From NCBI GenBank assembly GCA_024346835.1, contig AP024866.1, positions 2,790,001 to 2,854,000 on the forward strand: DNA of 64,000 nucleotides, written 5' to 3'. The notes beneath the pieces were generated by a model that was not told the origin of the DNA, made no database searches, and saw only the letters and a list, made by a program, of their open reading frames with translations. Numbering within the stretch: position 1 is the stretch's first letter; every line of letters begins with the position of its first letter. This document shows positions 21,244 through 31,632 of this stretch, one piece after another. This DNA comes from Vibrio comitans (lineage in GTDB: Bacteria; Pseudomonadota; Gammaproteobacteria; Enterobacterales; Vibrionaceae). The position numbers and the translations under genes are program-made.

Positions 21244-22506
21244 TTATCCCTGCATGTAGCCTTCTGGTAGCTCAATGCGTGCTACACCAGACTCAACCGC
21301 AGCCTCAGCTACCGCTCTTGCAACACGTGGAAGCAAACGAGGATCCATTGGTTTTGGTATAATGTAGCCATTGCCAAATTCTAAAGAATCCACACCAGCC
21401 GCTTTCAATACTTCAGCAGGAACAGGCTCTTTCGCCAACTGACGAATGGCTTCTACTGCCGCTAGTTTCATTTCGATATTGATTTCACTTGCACGAACGT
21501 CCAACGCACCACGGAAGATGAATGGGAAGCAGATAACATTGTTTACCTGATTTGGGTAATCAGAGCGGCCTGTACCCATAATAAGGTCAGTACGTACTTT
21601 ATGCGCAAGCTCTGGTTTAATCTCAGGATCTGGGTTTGAACAGGCGAATACCACTGGCTTATCACCCATTAGTGCTAGTGCTTCTGGAGATAGTAGATTT
21701 GGACCCGATACACCCAAGAACAGATCAGCTCCTTCAATCACATCTTCTAGCGTGCGCTTATCAGTATTATTGGCGAATAGTTGTTTGTATTCGTTCAAAT
21801 CGTCACGACGAGTGTGAATTACGCCCTTGCGATCTAGCATGTAGATTTTTTCACGCTGAGCGCCACATTTAATCAGCAGTTCCATACATGCAACCGCTGC
21901 TGCGCCCGCACCTAGACATACAATAGTAGAGTCGCACAGTTGCTTACCTTGAAGCTCTATAGCGTTCAACATGCCCGCTGCAGTCACAATCGCAGTCCCG
22001 TGTTGATCGTCATGGAAAACAGGTACGTCACAGCGTTCAATCAAACGACTTTCAATCTCAAAGCAATCTGGCGCTTTGATATCTTCTAGGTTAATACCAC
22101 CAAAGGTATCGGCAATTGCCGCTACTGTATCAACGAATTCATCGATAGTACGGTGTTTTACTTCAATGTCGATTGAGTCTAAACCAGCAAAACGTTTAAA
22201 CAGAAGCGCCTTACCTTCCATTACTGGCTTTGAAGCCATAGGACCTAGGTTACCCAAACCCAAAATAGCAGTGCCATTTGAGATAACCGCAACCATGTTT
22301 CCTTTCGCAGTGTACTTGTAAACGTTATCCACATTCTGAGCAATCTCACGCACAGGCTCTGCAACACCTGGACTGTATGCTAATGCAAGGTCATGAACAG
22401 AATCAGCAGGAGTAGTCAGCTCAACAGCAATCTTTCCCGGTTTTGGGAACTCATGATAATCAAGAGCTTGCTGGCGAAAATCGTTTACAGGTTGGTCATC
22501 AGACAT
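21244..22506 (-). CDS. Malic enzyme (oxaloacetate-decarboxylating malate dehydrogenase), short form
   Basis: Converts malate to pyruvate and CO2 with NAD(P). 420 residues from MSDDQPVNDF, the length of bacterial short malic enzymes without the phosphotransacetylase extension of E. coli MaeB. It shows YSPGVAEP near the N terminus, the metal-site region FHDDQHGTA and the nucleotide-binding glycine motif GAGAAAVA. The ATG at 22506 was chosen over an in-frame TTG at 22539. Coenzyme preference cannot be settled by eye. Confidence 0.92.
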   Translation of the reverse strand: MSDDQPVNDFRQQALDYHEFPKPGKIAVELTTPADSVHDLALAYSPGVAEPVREIAQNVDNVYKYTAKGNMVAVISNGTAILGLGNLGPMASKPVMEGKALLFKRFAGLDSIDIEVKHRTIDEFVDTVAAIADTFGGINLEDIKAPDCFEIESRLIERCDVPVFHDDQHGTAIVTAAGMLNAIELQGKQLCDSTIVCLGAGAAAVACMELLIKCGAQREKIYMLDRKGVIHTRRDDLNEYKQLFANNTDKRTLEDVIEGADLFLGVSGPNLLSPEALALMGDKPVVFACSNPDPEIKPELAHKVRTDLIMGTGRSDYPNQVNNVICFPFIFRGALDVRASEINIEMKLAAVEAIRQLAKEPVPAEVLKAAGVDSLEFGNGYIIPKPMDPRLLPRVARAVAEAAVESGVARIELPEGYMQG

Positions 22507-22626
22507 CGAAGGGCATTCCTTTAGGGTGTAGAGGTACAAAAGAAGAGTTAAGTGTAATTAAAAAAAACTTAATGTGCTACAAGGTAGCATGAGTATGAAT
22601 TGTAATCTTTGCTTTCAGCTGAGATC

Positions 22627-22653
22627 AAAAAAGGCCGCCTAAGCGACCTTTTT
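22627..22653 (-). terminator. Terminator after rpmE
   Basis: On the minus strand, AAAAAGGTCGC pairs with GCGGCCTTTTTT with one mismatch and ends in a T run, 20 bases after the rpmE stop. Confidence 0.82.
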
Positions 22654-22673
22654 CTGTTTCTTTACGACTAAGA

Positions 22674-22892
22674 TTACTTCTTAGAAGAAAGAGCACCGAA
22701 ACGCTTGTTAAAGCGATCAACACGGCCGCCAGTATCAACGATACGTTGCTTACCAGTGTAGAACGGGTGACATTTGTCACATACGTCTAGGTGGATAGAT
22801 TCTTTAGCTAGAGTTGAGTTGAACTCAAAAGTGTTGCCGCAAGAACATGTTGCAGTAACTGCTTTGTACTCAGGATGGATACCTGCTTTCAT
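22674..22892 (-). CDS. rpmE: 50S ribosomal protein L31 (zinc-binding type)
   Basis: 72 residues. CSCG and CDKC supply four cysteines for zinc, so this is the C+ form rather than the zinc-free YkgM type used under zinc starvation. The C-terminal [10 protein letters not shown] is typical. Confidence 0.97.
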   Translation of the reverse strand: MKAGIHPEYKAVTATCSCGNTFEFNSTLAKESIHLDVCDKCHPFYTGKQRIVDTGGRVDRFNKRFGALSSKK

Positions 22893-23059
22893 GGGAAAAC
22901 CTCATTTATAGGCCGTGTCGCTATCCAGTTCTATGCTGAACACCACACGTAGTTTCTAACAGTGATATCGTTTAATACGACATCTTCAAGGCGCAGTATA
23001 GTAATGAAATAGTCTGTTGGGATCAACTTATTTGTCCCTTTTTTCACCACTTTTTTCAC

Positions 23060-23086
23060 CGTAACTCTTTATATAAAAGAGTTACG
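23060..23086. repeat. 11-bp perfect inverted repeat between rpmE and priA
   Basis: CGTAACTCTTT and AAAGAGTTACG flank the 5-base centre ATATA. No T run follows, so it is not an ordinary terminator. It lies about midway in the 299-base divergent gap between rpmE and priA and could be an operator or a hairpin in the priA leader. No known regulator site was recognised. Confidence 0.5.
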
Positions 23087-23191
23087 AAGATGCGCTAGGC
23101 TTACCTATATTCAATTATCGTAATCTTATGCGCTTTTCTCTAGTATTATCATGACTATCCGTTCTTGATTGCAAAGCCCCAAAGAGATCTC

Positions 23192-25393
23192 ATGCGACCA
23201 ACCATTGCCAGAGTTGCCCTACCTGTTCCTCTGGATAAAGAATTTGAATACATCATCCCTGCCCACCTATTTCCAGTGGTAGGTGTACGTGCATGGGTTC
23301 CATTTGGTCCAAAAAAACTCCTTGGTGTGATCACAGCTCTAACCCATCAGTCAGAATACGATATCAATAAGCTTAAACCTTTGACTGAGGTTCTTGATCT
23401 AGAACCTATATGGCCAGTGAAGCTCTATAAACTGATTCACTGGGGCAGTCGCTTTTACCAATATCCATTAGGCGATACCTTAAACGGCGCCATGCCAGGC
23501 GCGCTGCGCAAAGGCAAACCTGCGCAAAAGCAGCCACAAAAAACTTGGCAACTCACCGAGTCTGGTCGTAATCAATTAATGCAAGGCTTTGGTCGAGCTG
23601 TGCAACAAGCCAAAGCCATGAACGCCCTGCAGCATGGTGCTTTGTCTCACCACGAGCTTGTTGACATGGAAATTTCGAGTGCCGTGTTAAACACCCTGCA
23701 GGATAAAGGGTGGATCGCGTCTTCAGAAGTCATAGAGATTAACGACCAATGGCAAGACATTCGAGTTAACGAAGATGATAAGCGAGAGCTTAACCACGAA
23801 CAAATGCTAGCGGTCATCACTATTAATCATGTTGAAGACTACGAATGTGCCTTATTAGATGGTGTCACAGGCTCAGGAAAGACTGAGGTTTATCTGCAGC
23901 TCATTGAGAAAGTGGTCAATCAAGGCAAGCAAGCCTTGGTATTAGTCCCAGAAATTGGCCTGACCCCGCAAACCATCAATCGATTTAAGCGACGCTTCAA
24001 TGTGCCTATTGCAACTATTCATTCTGGTCTCAATGACAGTGAACGATTAAATGCTTGGCTTGCAGCAAAAAATAAAGAATGCGGAATCCTTATCGGCACT
24101 CGTTCTGCTCTGCTGACTCCGTTCGCCGACCTTGGCATTATTATTGTCGATGAGGAGCATGACTCTTCATACAAACAACAAGACAGCTTGCGTTATCATG
24201 CGCGAGACATGGCGATAATGCGCGCTCATTCTGAGTCTATTCCCATTGTGCTCGGCTCTGCGACGCCTTCTTTAGAGACCCTAAACAACGCTTTATCCAA
24301 TAAGTATCTGCATTTAAAACTGACAGAACGAGCTGGCGGCGCGAAACCGGCAAAGAACAGTGTCATAGACGTAAAAGGCCTATACCTAGATAGTGGCTTA
24401 AGCGCCCCCTTAATTGCGCAGATGCGAAAACACCTGCAGCAAGGCAATCAGGTCATGTTGTTTTTAAACCGCCGTGGATTTTCTCCTGCGATGATGTGTC
24501 ACGAATGTGGCTGGATTGCAGAGTGCCACCGGTGCGATGCCTACTACACCTTCCACCAAGGTAGTAGTGAGATGCGTTGCCACCACTGTGGTTCGCAAAA
24601 ACCCGTTGTTCATCAATGCCAAAGCTGTGGTTCCACTCATTTAGTGACGGTAGGTGTGGGAACAGAGCAGCTGGAAACTCACCTTGAGACCCTATTTCCT
24701 GAATACAAAACCATACGTATTGATAGAGACAACACCCGTCGAAAAGGCAGCCTAGAAGCAGCGCTTGAGTCTATCCGCAAGGGGGAATACCAAATTCTCA
24801 TTGGCACGCAGATGCTGGCAAAGGGACATCACTTTCCTGATGTAACCTTAGTGGCGCTGTTAGATGTCGATTCATCTCTATATAGCAGCGACTTCAGGGC
24901 TTCAGAAAAGTTGGCACAGTTGTTCATCCAAGTCGCGGGTCGTGCAGGAAGGGCTAGCAAGCCTGGACATGTAGTATTGCAAACGCACCATCCCGAACAT
25001 TCCTTGCTACAAGCTTTACTTCATAAAGGCTATCCCGAATTTGCACAAGGCGCCCTCATGGAGCGACGAGTAGCGCAATTGCCTCCTTATGCTAGCCTGT
25101 CGCTATTTCGCGCAGAGTCAAACCACTCTCAGCTCGCTGAAGACTTTTTGAGACAGGTGCGCCATACCCTTGAAGCTCATCCTCTATTTGATGAACATTG
25201 CTGGGTATTAGGGCCAACTCCCGCTCCAATGGCCAAACGCGCAGGAAAATCGCGTTGGCAACTTATTTTGCAGTGCCAGTTGCGCTCTACCATGCAAAAA
25301 TTGCTAATGAGTGCAAAACCTGCAATCGAAATGCTACCCAACTCAAAAAAAGTACGTTGGAACATAGATGTCGAGCCACAAGATTTAAGTTAA
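23192..25393 (+). CDS. priA: Primosomal replication restart helicase PriA
   Basis: 3'-5' superfamily 2 helicase that reloads the replisome at stalled forks. 733 residues from MRPTIARVALPVPLD, chosen for AAAGAGA upstream; a TTG at 23165 would extend it. Walker A GVTGSGKTEVY, DEEH box, eight cysteines in CxxC pairs forming the two zinc sites between the helicase lobes, and VAGRAGRASKPG motif VI are all visible. Confidence 0.96.
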   Translation: MRPTIARVALPVPLDKEFEYIIPAHLFPVVGVRAWVPFGPKKLLGVITALTHQSEYDINKLKPLTEVLDLEPIWPVKLYKLIHWGSRFYQYPLGDTLNGAMPGALRKGKPAQKQPQKTWQLTESGRNQLMQGFGRAVQQAKAMNALQHGALSHHELVDMEISSAVLNTLQDKGWIASSEVIEINDQWQDIRVNEDDKRELNHEQMLAVITINHVEDYECALLDGVTGSGKTEVYLQLIEKVVNQGKQALVLVPEIGLTPQTINRFKRRFNVPIATIHSGLNDSERLNAWLAAKNKECGILIGTRSALLTPFADLGIIIVDEEHDSSYKQQDSLRYHARDMAIMRAHSESIPIVLGSATPSLETLNNALSNKYLHLKLTERAGGAKPAKNSVIDVKGLYLDSGLSAPLIAQMRKHLQQGNQVMLFLNRRGFSPAMMCHECGWIAECHRCDAYYTFHQGSSEMRCHHCGSQKPVVHQCQSCGSTHLVTVGVGTEQLETHLETLFPEYKTIRIDRDNTRRKGSLEAALESIRKGEYQILIGTQMLAKGHHFPDVTLVALLDVDSSLYSSDFRASEKLAQLFIQVAGRAGRASKPGHVVLQTHHPEHSLLQALLHKGYPEFAQGALMERRVAQLPPYASLSLFRAESNHSQLAEDFLRQVRHTLEAHPLFDEHCWVLGPTPAPMAKRAGKSRWQLILQCQLRSTMQKLLMSAKPAIEMLPNSKKVRWNIDVEPQDLS

Positions 25394-25584
25394 ACTGCGC
25401 GCATATGGTGAAATGAGAGTCACCTCACACCAAGTTGTTCATTTTTGCTACATGTCCCGTAAACAGTACGGAAGAAAATGTTTACACTTATTTTTCACAT
25501 ACATTAAGACGTGAGTATTTAATACCATCTTGTTTCACGGATTGAATCAAGCACGCAAAAATTATCATAGAGGATAGGTGTACT

Positions 25585-26589
25585 ATGGCGACCATGAAGG
25601 ATGTTGCTGAACTCGCTGGCGTTTCCACTGCGACAGTATCAAGAGCGTTAATGAACCCAGAAAAGGTTTCTTCCTCCACTCGCAAACGAGTAGAAGAGGC
25701 GGTTATCGAATCGGGTTACTGCCCAAGCGCCATGATGCGTAGCATGAAGCGTAACGAATCAAGAACCCTTGTAGTAATAGTACCTGATCTCTGTGACCCC
25801 TACTTTTCAGAAATCATTCGTGGCATCGAAGCAGCCGCCTCAGAACAAGGTTACTTAGTACTTCACGGCGACAGCTCACAGCAAAAATGCCGAGATAACT
25901 CCCTAGTCAATCTTATCTACTCTAAACAAGCCGATGGCCTGATTCTACTGGGTACCGATTTACCTATCGATGCCAGCAAATCAGAACAGCGAAATCTTCC
26001 ACCTATGGTGATGGCTTGTGAATACGCGCCAGAGCTAGAACTGCCAACCGTGCATATCGATAACCTTACGGCTTCTTTCCAAGCTGTAAACTATCTCGCC
26101 AAGCTTGGGCATAAGCGCATCGGGGAGATTCGTGGACCAGATAATGCGCCGCTATCTAGCTTTCGAAGCCAAGGCTTTCAGCAAGCGTTGCGACGCGCAG
26201 GCCTCAGCATCGACTTGACCAATTCAGCTAGTGGTGATTTTAGTTTTGAATCTGGGGCATTAGCACTGCGTAAGCTAATGAGCGCGGGCTCTCCACCAAG
26301 CGCTGTTTTTTGTCACAACGATATGATGGCGATTGGCGCAATCAAAGAAGCCAAAAATATGGGGCTTAGAGTTCCACAAGACATTTCATTTATCGGATTC
26401 GACAATATCGAGTTCTCTGAATACTGCGATCCTCCACTGACCACTGTCTCCCAGCCTCGTTACGATATCGGTTATCAAGCTACGCAAATGCTGTTCGAAC
26501 TTCTGAATGGCAATGAGATTAGTTCAGGCTCACGACTTCTGGATACAGAACTTGTGGTAAGAGAAAGTACCTTACCGCCTAGTTATTAG
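25585..26589 (+). CDS. cytR: LacI-family nucleoside repressor CytR
   Basis: 334 residues: an N-terminal LacI helix-turn-helix (MKDVAELAGVSTATVSRAL) and a periplasmic-binding-protein-like effector domain. Its position between priA and ftsN is the conserved cytR locus of E. coli and Vibrio. CytR binds cytidine and represses nucleoside uptake and breakdown genes together with CRP; in Vibrio it is also linked to competence control. Confidence 0.93.
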   Translation: MATMKDVAELAGVSTATVSRALMNPEKVSSSTRKRVEEAVIESGYCPSAMMRSMKRNESRTLVVIVPDLCDPYFSEIIRGIEAAASEQGYLVLHGDSSQQKCRDNSLVNLIYSKQADGLILLGTDLPIDASKSEQRNLPPMVMACEYAPELELPTVHIDNLTASFQAVNYLAKLGHKRIGEIRGPDNAPLSSFRSQGFQQALRRAGLSIDLTNSASGDFSFESGALALRKLMSAGSPPSAVFCHNDMMAIGAIKEAKNMGLRVPQDISFIGFDNIEFSEYCDPPLTTVSQPRYDIGYQATQMLFELLNGNEISSGSRLLDTELVVRESTLPPSY

Positions 26590-26655
26590 GGTCTATTATC
26601 TGTGCGAGTTCTGCATTAACATAGATACGGTTAACAACGGAATAGACTAATTCGA

Positions 26656-27204
26656 GTGGCAAGAAAAGACTATGTGAAGGGTGGGCGTACGCAAGCAAAA
26701 AGAACGCGTAAGCCTGCCCCATCGAAAAAACCATGGAAAGCAATCATCCTAGCAGGCCTAATGCTGGGAGGATTTAGCTATGGGCTCTACGTATTAAGCC
26801 AAGATCCTGAGCCGCCAAAACCAGTCAAAGTTGAAGTAAAAACTAAAGCACCTACCGAGGTAGATAACTCTGAGCTTCTTCCTCCACCTCCCGAAGAGCA
26901 ATGGGAGTATGTGAAAACACTTCCCGAGCGCGAGGTTAAAGTTGTACCTAAGGAAGAAGTTCTTTCAGAGATCCCTTACGTGATGCAGTGTGGCGCATAC
27001 AAGACTCGCTCACAGGCGGATGAAAGAAAGATGGACATTGCTTTCCAAGGCCTTAATAGCCAAGTAAAACAACGAGAAGGCAGTAGCTGGTATCGTGTTG
27101 TGCTAGGCCCTTACGCACGCAAGAGAGATGCCGAGCGCGATAAGCACAAACTGCAACGCGCGAAGATCGAACCTTGCGTTATTTGGAAAGACACCGGTAA
27201 TTAA
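26656..27204 (+). CDS. ftsN: Cell division protein FtsN
   Basis: Late divisome activator. 182 residues: a basic cytoplasmic tail (ARKDYVKGGR), one membrane helix at about 30-47 (AIILAGLMLGGFSYGLYVL), a periplasmic linker and a C-terminal SPOR domain (YVMQCGAYKTRSQADE to the end) that binds denuded glycan. It starts with GTG and has only a weak ribosome site, suggesting low translation. Shorter than E. coli FtsN because of a reduced linker. Confidence 0.93.
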   Translation: MARKDYVKGGRTQAKRTRKPAPSKKPWKAIILAGLMLGGFSYGLYVLSQDPEPPKPVKVEVKTKAPTEVDNSELLPPPPEEQWEYVKTLPEREVKVVPKEEVLSEIPYVMQCGAYKTRSQADERKMDIAFQGLNSQVKQREGSSWYRVVLGPYARKRDAERDKHKLQRAKIEPCVIWKDTGN

Positions 27205-27214
27205 ACTCTTTATA

Positions 27215-27241
27215 GCCTCAGTGAAACACTGGGGCTTTTTT
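27215..27241 (+). terminator. Terminator after ftsN
   Basis: A nine-pair stem with one wobble (GCCTCAGTG / CACTGGGGC, loop AAA) is followed by six T. Confidence 0.9.
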
Positions 27242-27284
27242 CTAGCGAATCAGCAGCCCTACACGATCTCTACAATCCATCTAC

Positions 27285-27313
27285 CTTGAATTTGATGACG
27301 ACGATCCCCATTT
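27285..27313 (+). promoter_or_regulatory. Sigma-32 (heat-shock) promoter of hslVU
   Basis: CTTGAAT (27285) and CCCCATTT (27306) are separated by 14 bases, matching the RpoH consensus CTTGAAA-N13-15-CCCCATNT almost fully. It lies 38 bases before the hslV start, and hslVU is a classic RpoH operon. Confidence 0.85.
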
Positions 27314-27350
27314 TATTTCTATCTCACTAGTGAAATAAGAAGGAAACCTC

Positions 27351-27875
27351 GTGACTACCATAGTATCCGTACGCCGAAATAATAAAGTCGTCATCGCTGG
27401 TGATGGACAAGTATCTCTAGGCAATACCGTCATGAAAGGTAACGCGCAGAAAGTTCGCCGCCTTTACAATGGCAAAGTACTGGCAGGCTTTGCTGGCGGT
27501 ACCGCTGACGCATTCACGCTATTCGAGCGTTTCGAAAGCAAACTACAAATGCACCAAGGTCACCTAACCCGCGCTGCAGTAGAATTAGCCAAAGATTGGC
27601 GCAGTGACCGTGCCCTTCGTCGTCTAGAAGCCCTGCTTGCTGTTGCTGACGAAACCGCCTCTCTGATCATTACCGGCAACGGCGATGTCGTTCAGCCTGA
27701 GAATGATCTTATTGCAATTGGCTCTGGTGGCAACTTTGCCCAAGCCGCTGCAACTGCACTACTAGAAAATACCGAATTAGACGCAAAAGAAATCGCTGAA
27801 AAGTCTTTGAACATTGCTGGCGATATCTGTGTATTCACCAACCATAATCACACTGTTGATGAGCTTGAGTACTAA
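27351..27875 (+). CDS. hslV: ATP-dependent protease subunit HslV
   Basis: Threonine peptidase of the HslUV (ClpQY) protease. 174 residues starting GTG after AAGGAAACCTC. After removal of Met the nucleophile is T2 in [21 protein letters not shown] is the conserved following segment. Lies 9 bases before hslU in a heat-shock operon. Confidence 0.97.
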   Translation: MTTIVSVRRNNKVVIAGDGQVSLGNTVMKGNAQKVRRLYNGKVLAGFAGGTADAFTLFERFESKLQMHQGHLTRAAVELAKDWRSDRALRRLEALLAVADETASLIITGNGDVVQPENDLIAIGSGGNFAQAAATALLENTELDAKEIAEKSLNIAGDICVFTNHNHTVDELEY

Positions 27876-27884
27876 GGAAAGAAT

Positions 27885-29219
27885 ATGTCTGAAATGACAC
27901 CTCGTGAAATCGTTCACGAACTAAACCGACACATCATCGGCCAAGAAAATGCCAAGCGTTCAGTTGCTATTGCACTACGTAACCGCTGGCGCCGCATGCA
28001 ACTTGAAGCAAGCCTACGCGCTGAAGTGACCCCAAAAAACATTCTAATGATTGGTCCAACAGGAGTAGGTAAAACCGAGATTGCTCGCCGACTTGCAAGA
28101 CTTGCTAATGCACCTTTTATCAAGGTTGAAGCGACTAAGTTCACCGAAGTGGGCTACGTTGGTAAGGAAGTTGAAACCATCATTCGTGACCTTACCGATG
28201 TTGCGGTGAAAATGACTCACCAACAAGCAACTGAGAAGGTGAAATTCCGCGCCGAAGAGCAAGCCGAAGAGCGTATTCTTGATGCTCTACTGCCACCGGC
28301 TCGCGATGCTTGGGGTGAAAACGAAAAGCCACAAGAGACCAGCTCAAATACTCGCCAGGTGTTCCGCAAGAAATTGCGTGAAGGCAAATTGGATGACAAA
28401 GAAATTGATATCGAAGTAGCAGCGCCGCAAATGGGTGTTGAAATCATGTCACCTCCTGGCATGGAAGAGATGACCAATCAGCTACAAGGTATGTTCCAAA
28501 ACTTGGCAGGCAACACTAAGAAAAGCCGTAAGCTGAAGATCAAGGACGCTTTCAAAGCGCTTGTTGAAGAAGAAGCGGCTAAGCTAGTTAACCAAGAAGA
28601 GCTAAAAGAAGACGCTATCTTCAATGTTGAGAACAACGGTATCGTGTTTATCGATGAGTTCGATAAGATCTGTAAGCGCGGTGAAAGCTCCGGCCCTGAC
28701 GTATCTCGTGAAGGTGTGCAGCGTGACCTACTGCCACTGATCGAAGGTAGCACCGTTTCCACCAAGCACGGCATGGTCAAAACCGACCATATCTTGTTTA
28801 TCGCATCTGGTGCATTCCAGGTTGCCAAGCCTTCTGATCTTATTCCAGAACTGCAAGGCCGCCTGCCTATTCGCGTTGAACTTGAAGCACTATCAAGCCA
28901 CGACTTTGAGCGTATTCTGACAGAACCACGTGCGTCGCTAACCGAGCAATACGTTGCGCTAATGAAAACCGAGCAAGTGAACATAGAGTTTACTGATGAT
29001 GGCATCAAGCGTATTGCTGAAGCAGCGTGGCAAGTAAACGAAACCACCGAGAACATTGGTGCTCGTCGCTTACATACTGTTATGGAGCGCCTGATGGACG
29101 AAATCTCCTACGAAGCCACCGAAAAGACGGGTTCTGAACTCACAATTGATGCTAATTACGTTGAGAGTAAGCTTGGCAGACTAGTTGAAGATGAAGACCT
29201 GAGTCGCTTTATTCTTTAA
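27885..29219 (+). CDS. hslU: ATP-dependent unfoldase HslU
   Basis: AAA+ partner of HslV. 444 residues with Walker [10 protein letters not shown], Walker B FIDEFDK, the pore motif GYVGKEVE, the inserted I-domain in the middle third and the C-terminal tail [10 protein letters not shown] that activates HslV. The minus-strand open frames here are codon shadows. Confidence 0.98.
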   Translation: MSEMTPREIVHELNRHIIGQENAKRSVAIALRNRWRRMQLEASLRAEVTPKNILMIGPTGVGKTEIARRLARLANAPFIKVEATKFTEVGYVGKEVETIIRDLTDVAVKMTHQQATEKVKFRAEEQAEERILDALLPPARDAWGENEKPQETSSNTRQVFRKKLREGKLDDKEIDIEVAAPQMGVEIMSPPGMEEMTNQLQGMFQNLAGNTKKSRKLKIKDAFKALVEEEAAKLVNQEELKEDAIFNVENNGIVFIDEFDKICKRGESSGPDVSREGVQRDLLPLIEGSTVSTKHGMVKTDHILFIASGAFQVAKPSDLIPELQGRLPIRVELEALSSHDFERILTEPRASLTEQYVALMKTEQVNIEFTDDGIKRIAEAAWQVNETTENIGARRLHTVMERLMDEISYEATEKTGSELTIDANYVESKLGRLVEDEDLSRFIL

Positions 29220-29270
29220 GCACCTTAGAGGTTGAGTAGACATCTATTGAATAGCTGCTTATGCAAAAGC

Positions 29271-29300
29271 AAAAAGGAGGCACATTGTGCCTCCTTTTCA
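29271..29300. terminator. Bidirectional terminator between hslU and ugd
   Basis: A perfect stem (AAAAGGAGGCACA / TGTGCCTCCTTTT) with almost no loop, A-rich on the left and T-rich on the right, lies between convergent genes. Confidence 0.9.
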
Positions 29301-29316
29301 TTATCAATAGTGATGA

Positions 29317-30483
29317 TTAGTCACTGCCAAACAAGTCGCGAGTATAAACCTTCGCTTCCACATCTCTGATCTCTTCAACCATACGATTGGAGACGATCAC
29401 ATCAGAGACTTGTTTGAACTCTTCTAGGTCTCGAATATTACGAGATTGGAAGAAGTGCTCTTCTTTTAATACCGGCTCGTAAACCACTACCTCAATACCC
29501 TTGGCTTTCAAGCGCTTCATGATGCCCTGAATCGACGAAGCTCGAAAATTATCTGAGCCTGCTTTCATGATCAGACGATAGATACCCACAACCTTAGGGT
29601 TACGCTTCAAGATCGAGTCAGCAATAAAATCCTTACGAGTTCGGTTCGCATCAACGATGGCGCCTACAATATTGTTCGGAACGTCGGCGTAATTGGCTAA
29701 CAGCTGCTTGGTGTCTTTAGGCAGACAGTAGCCACCATAACCAAATGAAGGGTTATTGTAGTGATTGCCGATACGAGGGTCTAAGCCAACACCTTCGATA
29801 ATTTGGCGAGAATCTAAGCCGTGAGCCTCTGCATAGGAGTCCAATTCATTAAAGTAGGCAACACGCAACGCAAGGTAGGTATTAGAGAAGAGCTTAACCG
29901 CTTCTGCTTCAGTAGAGTCAGTAAACAAGACATCAATCTCTTGCTTTTGAGCCCCTTCAACTAGAAGGTCCGCGAATATCTTAGCACGCTCACTGCGCTC
30001 ACCCACGATGATGCGAGATGGATGAAGGTTGTCATACAGTGCACGCCCCTCACGCAAAAACTCTGGAGAGAAGATCAGGTTTTCACAACCTAATTCTTCC
30101 TTGATGCGAGCAGTGTACCCCACTGGCACCGTTGATTTTATGACCATTACGGCGTCAGGGTTTATGCTCATCACTTCTTTAATCACCGCTTCTACTGAAG
30201 ACGTATTAAAGTAATTGGTTTGTGGGTCGTAATCCGTCGGAGTAGCAATCACAACGTATTGAGCACCTTTGTATGCTAACTCTTTATCCAAAGTCGCGGT
30301 AAAGTTAAGCTCCTTCTCTGCCAAAAACTGCTCGATTTCAGTATCAACAATCGGAGATTTTTTGCTGTTAAGAAGCTCGACCTTCTCAGCAATAATATCC
30401 ACCGCCACTACTTCATGATGCTGCGCCAACAACACAGCGTTTGACAGACCCACATAGCCCGTACCTGCAATCGCTATTTTCAT
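29317..30483 (-). CDS. ugd: UDP-glucose 6-dehydrogenase
   Basis: Oxidises UDP-glucose to UDP-glucuronate with two NAD+. 388 residues: the Rossmann motif GTGYVGLS at 7-14, FSPEFLREG, and the catalytic thiol C253 in [10 protein letters not shown]. Second gene after wzz, 15 bases apart, so co-transcribed. With the 4-epimerase at 45.9 kb it could feed UDP-GalA into the LPS core or O-chain. Confidence 0.95.
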   Translation of the reverse strand: MKIAIAGTGYVGLSNAVLLAQHHEVVAVDIIAEKVELLNSKKSPIVDTEIEQFLAEKELNFTATLDKELAYKGAQYVVIATPTDYDPQTNYFNTSSVEAVIKEVMSINPDAVMVIKSTVPVGYTARIKEELGCENLIFSPEFLREGRALYDNLHPSRIIVGERSERAKIFADLLVEGAQKQEIDVLFTDSTEAEAVKLFSNTYLALRVAYFNELDSYAEAHGLDSRQIIEGVGLDPRIGNHYNNPSFGYGGYCLPKDTKQLLANYADVPNNIVGAIVDANRTRKDFIADSILKRNPKVVGIYRLIMKAGSDNFRASSIQGIMKRLKAKGIEVVVYEPVLKEEHFFQSRNIRDLEEFKQVSDVIVSNRMVEEIRDVEAKVYTRDLFGSD

Positions 30484-30498
30484 TATTCTTCTCTTGGA

Positions 30499-31632
30499 TT
30501 AATTTTCGTTGTTACGCCCAAGTGCAAAACGCACTAGAACAATACCTACACCTAGCATACCGCCAAATAAAGCCCCTAGAACTGCGATTAGAGCACGCTT
30601 GGGCGCATCTCGATTAATCGGTTGCTCTACTTCTTCAATAAAGCGAAAAGCTTGCAACTCAATATTTTCATTAATATCAAGCTTATTCATGAAATCGAGC
30701 TTGGCATCTACCTGTTGAAGTCGCGGTTCAATAACTGAAAGATTCTTCACATCTTCAAGTGCGGAGATCTTCGCCTTTATCGCTTTTGCCCCCAGATTTA
30801 TCGCAAACAGCTCTTTATCACCTAGGTTTTGTACTGGTGTATTAACCGATGCTGCCTCTGCAATATCATAGGCATATTGTGAACGCTGTAACTCAACCTC
30901 AAGCACTCGCTTAGCTTGGCCTTCAAGAATGGCTTTCTGTTGTTTTAGTTGCGTCTCTTTAGCGTCTAGCGTTGCTTCAAGGTTCTTAATCGCATCGGCT
31001 TGAACCTTCTTCTCTATCATCGCAATGTAATCATTGAGAAGGTTGTAGCTATCCATCTGCGTTGTAGCTTGCAGAGAAACAATGTACTCATCTCTGCCTA
31101 CGGGAGCAGCAGATATCTTTTGATACCACTCGCTGTAGAGGCGTCGTTGTGCTACCTGTGCATCCTCGTCAGCATCTGATTCTTCTCTCAATGCTTCCTT
31201 AAATGCTAAAAAGGTTTCATTATTATCAAAGAAACGTTTTTTGTTCGCGGTGGCATTAAAGGCGCGAATAAATTGAGCAAAGATTTTCTCGGGCTCTACT
31301 AGGTCATCGAGCTCTTTGCTCACTCGGACAGTACCGTCATCCTGATAAGAGTCAAATATCGGTTGAAACGACTTCACTTGCTGACGATATGCCGCAAAGT
31401 CACTCACTTGAGGTTCAACGATTCTCGCTTTAGAGCTCCACCACTCCTGAGCATTTAAGGCATATACCACAGCAACAGCAGCGAAGATAAAAGTCGTCAC
31501 CACAATTAAAATTTTCCCTTTCCAAAGGGCGATGAATAATTCTCTTAGGTCAATTTCATCATCCTGATAGTAGGCTTCACCCATAGGGCTCTGCTGCGAT
31601 GACACGGATTGGTTAGACTGATTCAAGTTCAT
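30499..31632 (-). CDS. wzz: Wzz-type polysaccharide chain-length determinant
   Basis: Inner-membrane co-polymerase that sets O-antigen modal length. 377 residues: TM1 at about 38-58 (ILIVVTTFIFAAVAVVYAL), a long coiled-coil periplasmic part (about 195-300), and TM2 near the C terminus (ALIAVLGALFGGMLGVGIVLV) preceded by the proline-containing PINRDAPKR. It lacks the kinase domain of Wzc. No wzy or wzx genes are adjacent here, and O-chain versus group-4-capsule use is open. Confidence 0.88.
   Translation of the reverse strand: MNLNQSNQSVSSQQSPMGEAYYQDDEIDLRELFIALWKGKILIVVTTFIFAAVAVVYALNAQEWWSSKARIVEPQVSDFAAYRQQVKSFQPIFDSYQDDGTVRVSKELDDLVEPEKIFAQFIRAFNATANKKRFFDNNETFLAFKEALREESDADEDAQVAQRRLYSEWYQKISAAPVGRDEYIVSLQATTQMDSYNLLNDYIAMIEKKVQADAIKNLEATLDAKETQLKQQKAILEGQAKRVLEVELQRSQYAYDIAEAASVNTPVQNLGDKELFAINLGAKAIKAKISALEDVKNLSVIEPRLQQVDAKLDFMNKLDINENIELQAFRFIEEVEQPINRDAPKRALIAVLGALFGGMLGVGIVLVRFALGRNNEN

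Noticed and set aside
25394..25584. CRP site upstream of cytR (GGTGA...TCACC)
   Set aside because: The half-sites are 8 bases apart rather than 6, so the geometry does not fit CRP.
28478..29056. 192-codon open frame on the minus strand inside hslU
   Set aside because: Serine-rich shadow of a highly conserved AAA+ gene with no ribosome site or recognisable domain.
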